NCBI GenBank assembly: GCA_028284935.1
Contig: JANQQQ010000039.1
Span: forward strand, 1-64,000
Length of the DNA stretch: 64,000 nt
Direction of reading: 5' to 3'
Source of the DNA: Croceivirga sp.
Lineage (GTDB): Bacteria; Bacteroidota; Bacteroidia; Flavobacteriales; Flavobacteriaceae
The stretch's first letter is position 1. Each line of letters starts with the position of its first letter. Positions 58,689 to 64,000 of the stretch are shown in pieces. The position numbers and the translations under genes are program-made. The notes under the pieces are model-generated. The model had not been told where the DNA came from. It worked only from the letters and a program-made list of their open reading frames with translations, and did not search any database.

Positions 58689-58936
58689 GACACGAGGATG
58701 TTAAGTATACGTCCTAAAGGTAAGGAAATAAAGAAGGGCAGAACCTGACTTATGTTGGGTTTTACCCTTTTTTCTTTTGACCTATCCTATGGTGGTTTGG
58801 TCGTCTTCCACAACCCCTTTTAAACGAAAGTCCAAGAAGTTGACAAGTACGATAACTTCATGAAAAAGAAGTAATTTTACCATCTGAAAACTAAAATTTC
58901 CGTTAGTTGATAAGGACGTATTAAAAAAAGACGTGT

Positions 58937-59386
58937 ATGGCATGTGTAAGCAGTTATAAAATTATTAAAGGGGTATTTACCGAATTTTTGGAAAAGAAAG
59001 GACATCGAAAAACTCCGGAACGCTATGCAATTTTGGAAGAGATTTATCATACGGATGGGCATTTGGACATTGATACGCTCTACGTTCAGATGAAGCAAAA
59101 GAACTACAGGGTCAGTAGGGCTACATTGTATAATACCATGGAACTTTTAAAGGAGTCCCACCTGGTGCGAAAGCATCAGTTTGGAGATGGGGTGGCCAAA
59201 TACGAAAAGTCGTTTTTAAATAAAAAGCATGACCATGTTATTCTCACGGATACGGGAGAGGTACTGGAATTTACGGATGAGAGAATTGAAACCATTAAAG
59301 CGACCATCGAGGAAGTCTTTGATATCAATATTGATGACCATACCCTATATTTTTACGGCGTAAGAAATCAAGCTAAAACCGATTAA
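58937..59386 (+). CDS. Fur-family transcriptional regulator
   Basis: The 149-residue regulator has a winged helix ([20 protein letters not shown] and [15 protein letters not shown]) and the metal-binding [20 protein letters not shown]. The usual C-terminal zinc CxxC (present in E. coli Fur) is missing, replaced by LTDTGEV, a common variation in Bacteroidota. Fur represses iron-uptake genes when iron is plentiful; the palindrome at 51686-51706 is a natural target. PerR or Zur specificity cannot be excluded. Confidence 0.87.
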   Translation: MACVSSYKIIKGVFTEFLEKKGHRKTPERYAILEEIYHTDGHLDIDTLYVQMKQKNYRVSRATLYNTMELLKESHLVRKHQFGDGVAKYEKSFLNKKHDHVILTDTGEVLEFTDERIETIKATIEEVFDINIDDHTLYFYGVRNQAKTD

Positions 59387-59395
59387 TACAGAAAA

Positions 59396-59533
59396 TTAAC
59401 CATAATCTGGTTTTGTTTGAATACCTCCTCCATACGATCTTTGTTTTTTAGCCCCTGCTAGTTTACCAAGTACGTCAGGAATAACAAAATCTGGGCCCTT
59501 AGCCATCATTGGATGATCCCGTAGGCGTAACAT
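59396..59533 (-). pseudogene. 45-codon fragment, possible remnant of a decayed gene
   Basis: The frame from ATG 59533 reads MLRLRDHPMMAKGPDFVIPD then VLGKLAGAKKQRSYGGGIQT and KPDYG. It looks like a real protein C-terminus (Gly/Lys-rich), with stop codons just upstream of the start in the same frame. The rest of the 59387-60005 gap has short open stretches in other frames but no gene that I can support. I take the whole spacer as decayed sequence rather than functional. Confidence 0.3.
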
Positions 59534-59963
59534 CGGCGCTATTTCATTAGTGTACTAGTATCAATTCCAGACCATGAAACTATTTTCAAAAAAGGATGCT
59601 GTTGAAATTCATGGGCAATGGTAGCTCATCTAGGCCTCCTATTTCAGTGATTTGTTTCTTAGGGACCTTTGGCTTCCTTAAATAAGCTAGACCGGCCGTT
59701 CAATTTGGATGTGCGATTTGAGGATAAGGAAGCTCCAATAGCTTGGGATGCTTTTTGCAATCGGGCTAGGGGGCAACTTTACTTCTGTCGCCTAGAAATG
59801 TTTTACCTGAAAAGCTAACTTTTTTCCCAACAAGGATGTTCGTTGATACTTCCGGGGAAAATTCAAAAATCAAAGAAAGTACTGGCCATCTGATTTTTTT
59901 TAAAAAAAAGTTAAAAAAGAAATAAGATTGTTCGTGTATAAACTGTTGGTTATATTCACAATT

Positions 59964-59982
59964 ATTTAGAATGATTTTAAAT
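59964..59982. promoter_or_regulatory. imperfect Fur-box-like sequence before the DUF5916 gene
   Basis: ATTTAGA, five bases and TTTAAAT resemble the palindrome at 51686-51706 with one arm mismatch, 24 bases before the ATG at 60006. AT-rich sequence makes chance matches likely. Confidence 0.25.
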
Positions 59983-60005
59983 TAAAGGCGCAAAGAAGGT
60001 TCTAA

Positions 60006-62288
60006 ATGACAAAATTCTTCATAAGGAATTCAAGTACCAAGAATGGAAAAGCCATTGTATGGGAAAAGGGGATTCACATTGCCATTATTTCTTTGATTTT
60101 ACCTTTTCTATGTGGCATTAAGGGTTTAATGGCACAAGAAACCTTTCCTCCTCCTGAAGTTCCTCTTGAGATTAAGTCGCTTAAGGTAGAGGATGGTAGC
60201 GTGGAACTCGATGGTTTTTTGAATGAAGTCATCTGGAACCAGGCTGAAATGGTATCCGGGTTTACCCAACGTGAACCCGTTCAAAGCAATCCTGCGAGTT
60301 TTGATACCCAAGTGCGCATACTTTACGACTCTAAATTTCTATATATCGGTGCTATATGTTTGGATAGCATAGCAGACCGTAAAAAACTTCGGGTTCGTAA
60401 CCTACAAAGGGATTTTAATAGGTTTGGAAATGACCGGTTCGGAGTTGCCTTGGATGGCCTTTTGGATAAACGCAATGCTGTAGGTTTTGAAGTAACCCCA
60501 TATGGTTCCCAACGCGAAACCCAGGTTATTGATGGAAACGAAGGAGATGGGAATGTAGACTGGGATGCGTTGTGGTATGTCCGCACCAAGGTTACTGATA
60601 CCGCTTGGACCGTTGAAATGGCCATTCCATGGAAAACCTTGCGTTATAAGGCAGGTACGGACAGAATGTATATTTCATTCAACCGAAACATAAGGCGGTT
60701 CAATGAAATAACCACCTGGCCCTCATTTCCCAGGGCATTCTCTCATTTTCGAATGGCCTATGCTGCTGTTTTGACAGGTTTGGAACCCCCACCACCATCG
60801 GCCAACATTCAGATTAATCCCTATCTATTGGGCGATACGGGAAGAACTGAAGAAGGTGATACCCCCGAGGAAAATAAGACCAACTTTGAGGCTGGGGGTG
60901 AGTTTAAGTGGGCCGTTACTCCCAATTCAGTTTTGGATGTGACCGTAAATACCGATTTTGCCCAGGCAGATGTGGATCAACAAGTACAAAACCTTACCCG
61001 ATTCTCCGTCCTGTTCCCGGAACGACGACAGTTCTTTTTGGAAAACGCCGACATTTTTAGTGTGAGCGATATTAGCAACATCCAACCCTTCTTTAGTCGT
61101 CAGATAGGTTTGGACCCTAATGGTCAACCCATTCCCCTTGATGGAGGACTTCGTTTTACAAGTCGAACGAGCAAACAAACCTCAGGAGTACTGGCTATGC
61201 GCCAACGGGCAACTGCTGGCAGTCCGGCAACCTATTTTGGGGTTGGGCGGTATGCCCAAAATCTTTCGGGCCAAAATAGGATTGGAGGTTTGATTACCCA
61301 TAGAAGTGAAAATGCCTTTACCAATGAAGAGGGTCAAGAGATTGGCTCCAAACAGAATACCACGGCAACGGCGAATGCATTTTTTAGGCCGAAACAATCT
61401 TTGACGTTGGATGCCATGGTCTCGTATAGCACGGATTCCGACCAAGGTAATGGTCTTGGGGCAAGCGCCTGGATCTATCAACAGAAAAACTGGGGGTATT
61501 TGGGATTGATAGGTCAGTTTGTTTCGGAAAACTATCTGCCTGGAATGGGCTTTTTGCGTTTTAACGATTACATCTTGGCTTCTCCAGCCATCGATTTGGA
61601 CATTAGGCCCCAGTGGTTGCCCAAATTTGTTCGCAGTTATGGCCCCGATGGTTTTGCCGACTTTTTCTGGAGGGCATCAGATGGGGCCTTTCAGCAGGGG
61701 ATACTTAATTTTTCCCCATTCGATCTGGAGTGGCAGACCGGAGGACAGTTTGAAGTCCGGTTTCGACAAGAATGGCAACAAATCGATGCTACCTTTAGTC
61801 CATTGGGGATCAATATCGGTCCTGGATATTACCAGTTTGGCCAATATGAAATAAGCTTTGATTCGGATTTTTCAAGAAAACTGGCAGGGGCCGTTACCTA
61901 TGCCAATGGCACTTTCTATAATGGGGATTTTGAGAGTTGGGATTTTGATGTAAGGGTATCCCCTTCGCCCTATATAGAGCTTATCGGGTCCTATACCATC
62001 AATCAATTTTCAAATTTAGGTGTTGCTGAAAGCGATGTTACGGCCAATCTCTTATTTACTAGGGCCAGATTGGCATTGAACCCAAGGGTGCGGCTTGATG
62101 GCTCTTACCAATGGAACAGTGCCAACGACGCCAATATTTGGAATGTGCGTCTCGCTTGGGAATACCGACCATTGTCTTTTATATTTCTAGTCTTCAATAA
62201 CAATGAAACTGAAGGTCTCCCGGGACAAAACCAACCTTTTTTTCAAAGAGAACTTATCGGCAAGATTACGTTTCTCAAACAGTTTTGA
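60006..62288 (+). CDS. DUF5916 outer-membrane protein with family-9 carbohydrate-binding-like domain
   Basis: The 760-residue protein has a long basic start, a signal-like helix (HIAIISLILPFLCGIKGLMAQ), a CBM9-type domain at residues ~55-255 (DGSVELDGFLNEVIWNQAE, DSKFLYIGAICLDS) and a beta-barrel domain (~280-760) of DUF5916. The family is common in Bacteroidetes outer membranes; function unknown. Aromatic C-terminus EYRPLSFIFLVFNN, then ELIGKITFLKQF, is consistent with a barrel. It stands alone between decayed sequence and guaB. Confidence 0.85.
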   Translation: MTKFFIRNSSTKNGKAIVWEKGIHIAIISLILPFLCGIKGLMAQETFPPPEVPLEIKSLKVEDGSVELDGFLNEVIWNQAEMVSGFTQREPVQSNPASFDTQVRILYDSKFLYIGAICLDSIADRKKLRVRNLQRDFNRFGNDRFGVALDGLLDKRNAVGFEVTPYGSQRETQVIDGNEGDGNVDWDALWYVRTKVTDTAWTVEMAIPWKTLRYKAGTDRMYISFNRNIRRFNEITTWPSFPRAFSHFRMAYAAVLTGLEPPPPSANIQINPYLLGDTGRTEEGDTPEENKTNFEAGGEFKWAVTPNSVLDVTVNTDFAQADVDQQVQNLTRFSVLFPERRQFFLENADIFSVSDISNIQPFFSRQIGLDPNGQPIPLDGGLRFTSRTSKQTSGVLAMRQRATAGSPATYFGVGRYAQNLSGQNRIGGLITHRSENAFTNEEGQEIGSKQNTTATANAFFRPKQSLTLDAMVSYSTDSDQGNGLGASAWIYQQKNWGYLGLIGQFVSENYLPGMGFLRFNDYILASPAIDLDIRPQWLPKFVRSYGPDGFADFFWRASDGAFQQGILNFSPFDLEWQTGGQFEVRFRQEWQQIDATFSPLGINIGPGYYQFGQYEISFDSDFSRKLAGAVTYANGTFYNGDFESWDFDVRVSPSPYIELIGSYTINQFSNLGVAESDVTANLLFTRARLALNPRVRLDGSYQWNSANDANIWNVRLAWEYRPLSFIFLVFNNNETEGLPGQNQPFFQRELIGKITFLKQF

Positions 62289-62310
62289 TAGACACCGATC
62301 AATGAAAAAA

Positions 62311-62326
62311 GGGAGCCCTTGCTCCC
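62311..62326 (+). terminator. hairpin after the DUF5916 gene
   Basis: GGGAGC, a four-base loop and GCTCCC form a six-pair stem 22 bases after the stop. A forward T run is not adjacent (TTTTT follows about 15 bases later), while the minus strand has one, so its direction is ambiguous. Confidence 0.4.
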
Positions 62327-62431
62327 GTCCCATTCTAAGTTTTTGACCTGTTATCCTTGACCTTACAATTCATTGTAGTTCCGTAAAAATTTTAGATTTA
62401 GGGTCGCCACGGGGGTGCCATCAATTTGTGG

Positions 62432-62439
62432 TATATTTG
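62432..62439 (+). promoter_or_regulatory. Bacteroidota -7 promoter motif of guaB
   Basis: TATATTTG is a full match to TAnnTTTG, 24 bases before the ATG at 62463. No TTG at the usual -33 distance. Confidence 0.45.
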
Positions 62440-62462
62440 CACGCAATTAATCCGTAATTGCA

Positions 62463-63935
62463 ATGGAATTCCACCAAAGTAAGATAGTAGGTGAGGGGCT
62501 AACCTACGATGACGTCCTTTTAGTTCCCGCCTTTTCGCAAGTACTGCCCAGGGAAGTGAGTATCACTTCAAGATTTACCAAGAACATATCCATAAATGTA
62601 CCCGTGGTTTCGGCCGCTATGGACACGGTCACTGAGTCGCGGATGGCCATTGCCATGGCCAGGGAAGGGGGTATCGGGGTGCTCCATAAGAATATGACCA
62701 TTGAGCAACAAGCCGCCAAGGTCAGAAAAGTGAAACGGGCCGAAAGTGGAATGATCATGGACCCGGTTACTTTGCCCTTGGATTCCATAGTTCAGGATGC
62801 CAAGGCCAGCATGAAGGAACACAGTATTGGAGGAATTCCCATTGTGGATGATGACAGTAAGCTCATTGGAATTGTGACCAATCGTGACCTTCGGTTTGAA
62901 CGAAATAACGAACGGCCCATAACCGAGGTCATGACCAAAGATAATCTGGTCACGGCAGGTGAGGGAACTACATTGGAAGAAGCTGAGGACATCCTTCAGG
63001 CGAATAAGATCGAAAAGTTACCGGTGGTCAATGAGGCCAACAAATTAGTGGGCCTCATTACCTTCCGTGATATCACCAAACTCACACAAAAACCCATCGC
63101 CAACAAAGACAGGTATGGACGACTTCGGGTGGCAGCGGCCATTGGTGTTACTCCAGATGCAGTGGATCGGGCCGGGGCATTGGTAAAAGCGGGGGTCGAT
63201 GCTATTGTCATCGATACCGCCCATGGGCATACCAAAGGGGTGGTCAATACCCTTAAGGACGTGAAATCGAATTACCCCGAGCTGGATGTTATTGTCGGAA
63301 ATATTGCAACAGCTGAAGCGGCCCGCTATTTGGCGGATGCCGGTGCAGATGCCGTTAAAGTGGGTATTGGTCCGGGATCTATATGTACCACCCGTGTGGT
63401 GGCCGGAGTTGGATTCCCACAGTTTTCGGCCGTATTGGAAGTAGCATCGGCCTTAAAGGGAACGGGCATCCCCGTCATTGCTGATGGTGGTATTCGATAC
63501 ACGGGAGATATTCCCAAGGCCATTGCCGCTGGCGCAGACACGGTGATGTTGGGTTCCTTGTTGGCCGGAACGGCTGAATCCCCTGGGGAAACTATCATTT
63601 ATGAAGGTAGAAAATTCAAAAGCTACCGTGGTATGGGCTCTGTGGAGGCCATGAAAGAAGGGAGTAAAGATCGCTACTTTCAGGATGTGGAAGACGACAT
63701 TAAAAAGTTGGTGCCCGAAGGTATTGTGGGCCGTGTACCTTATAAAGGGGATCTTTATGAAAGTATGCATCAATTTATTGGAGGCCTTCGCGCAGGAATG
63801 GGCTACTGCGGGGCCAAGGATATTGCCACGCTTCAGGAAACGGGCAGGTTTGTAAAAATCACGGCCAGTGGCATCAATGAAAGTCACCCCCATGATGTGA
63901 TGATTACCAAGGAAAGTCCCAATTATAGTAGGTAG
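62463..63935 (+). CDS. guaB: IMP dehydrogenase
   Basis: This 490-residue enzyme oxidises IMP to XMP with NAD, the committed step of GMP synthesis. It has the N-terminal barrel start ([15 protein letters not shown]), two CBS domains (residues ~95-215), the catalytic loop with Cys in [15 protein letters not shown], and the flap and C-terminal IMP-site motifs [17 protein letters not shown] and [10 protein letters not shown]. Start and length agree with the bacterial family. It is monocistronic. Confidence 0.96.
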   Translation: MEFHQSKIVGEGLTYDDVLLVPAFSQVLPREVSITSRFTKNISINVPVVSAAMDTVTESRMAIAMAREGGIGVLHKNMTIEQQAAKVRKVKRAESGMIMDPVTLPLDSIVQDAKASMKEHSIGGIPIVDDDSKLIGIVTNRDLRFERNNERPITEVMTKDNLVTAGEGTTLEEAEDILQANKIEKLPVVNEANKLVGLITFRDITKLTQKPIANKDRYGRLRVAAAIGVTPDAVDRAGALVKAGVDAIVIDTAHGHTKGVVNTLKDVKSNYPELDVIVGNIATAEAARYLADAGADAVKVGIGPGSICTTRVVAGVGFPQFSAVLEVASALKGTGIPVIADGGIRYTGDIPKAIAAGADTVMLGSLLAGTAESPGETIIYEGRKFKSYRGMGSVEAMKEGSKDRYFQDVEDDIKKLVPEGIVGRVPYKGDLYESMHQFIGGLRAGMGYCGAKDIATLQETGRFVKITASGINESHPHDVMITKESPNYSR

Positions 63936-63941
63936 TTTCCT

Positions 63942-63959
63942 CTTTTCCTGGAGGAAAAG
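63942..63959 (+). terminator. hairpin after guaB
   Basis: CTTTTCCT, two bases and AGGAAAAG form a perfect eight-pair hairpin starting six bases after the guaB stop, followed by TTTC rather than a long T run. Its loop is only two bases, so the end pair must open. Confidence 0.4.
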
Positions 63960-64000
63960 TTTCAATTAATCTATTTATATTTATTGAAACCCTAATTTTT

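Noticed and set aside
59665..59818. plus-strand open stretch of about 51 codons (contains NLDVRFEDKEAPIAWDAF)
   Set aside because: No usable start codon and stop codons just upstream; kept only as evidence of decay.
1..64000. CRISPR arrays, tRNA/rRNA genes, transposases or integrases
   Set aside because: No regularly spaced direct repeats, no cloverleaf-like sequences and no recombinase motifs were noticed; absence was judged by eye only.

Overview
The window is a stretch of a Flavobacteriaceae-type (Bacteroidota) chromosome, probably marine. The evidence is the long Bacteroidota form of NusB, the DUF1573-YajC neighbourhood, DUF6090/DUF6268/DUF6607/DUF5916 proteins, many lipoproteins, promoter-like TAnnTTTG motifs, almost no Shine-Dalgarno sequences and several TTG starts. 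I see no tRNA, rRNA, CRISPR array, phage or transposase gene. Most genes look like a stable core genome; the accessory part is concentrated in two AT-rich islands.

Layout. (1) 1-2893: AT-rich island of minus-strand genes (lipoprotein, frameshifted small membrane protein, GT-C-like membrane protein), each followed by a ~130 bp imperfect inverted repeat beginning AACGGTC. The flanks of each gene unit are complementary to each other, as expected of integron cassettes and their attC sites, but no integrase is present. (2) 3095-8326: tight five-gene operon of ABC-2 exporter, MscS channel, outer-membrane DUF6268 protein and a sigma-54-type response regulator without a DNA-binding domain. (3) 8328-22296: PPK2, M28 peptidase, cyclophilin-FKBP fusion, two LVIVD-like lipoproteins, 1-Cys peroxiredoxin, YfiT-like protein, GNAT, thioredoxin-like protein, DUF6090, BASS transporter, acyltransferase, M14 peptidase and the DUF3276 protein. 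(4) 22376-33878: ABC exporter, nusB-DUF1573-yajC, Gfo/Idh oxidoreductase, YdeI-like protein, pepT, pyrD, DinB, Dabb, LysE, HMG-CoA lyase. (5) 33893-40980: membrane-anchored hydrolase with an acidic linker, zinc-less MsrB, a four-gene ECF sigma-factor module, a DUF559 nuclease between hairpin-rich repeats, and a GyrI-like protein. (6) 41030-43357: second cassette-like island (WD40 protein and a secreted unknown). (7) 43699-48517: molybdopterin oxidoreductase pair, then an HxlR regulator divergent from a quinone-reductase-like gene and a redoxin. (8) 48668-56898: iron/heme acquisition locus. (9) 57052-63935: FNR-like flavoprotein, LOV-like PAS protein, Fur-family regulator, decayed spacer, DUF5916 outer-membrane protein and guaB.

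How the genes work together. The strongest functional module is the iron/heme locus: a HmuY/IPT lipoprotein and TonB receptor face a four-gene operon (DUF6607, exported ankyrin protein, DUF2271, PepSY-flavodoxin-FNR fusion) across a 99 bp divergent promoter holding a 21 bp palindrome of Fur-box type. A Fur-family gene lies about 2 kb beyond the operon. The strongest candidate for something under-described is the attC-like cassette structure, which occurs twice 38 kb apart on the same strand. Functions are inferred from motifs read by eye; no database search was run.
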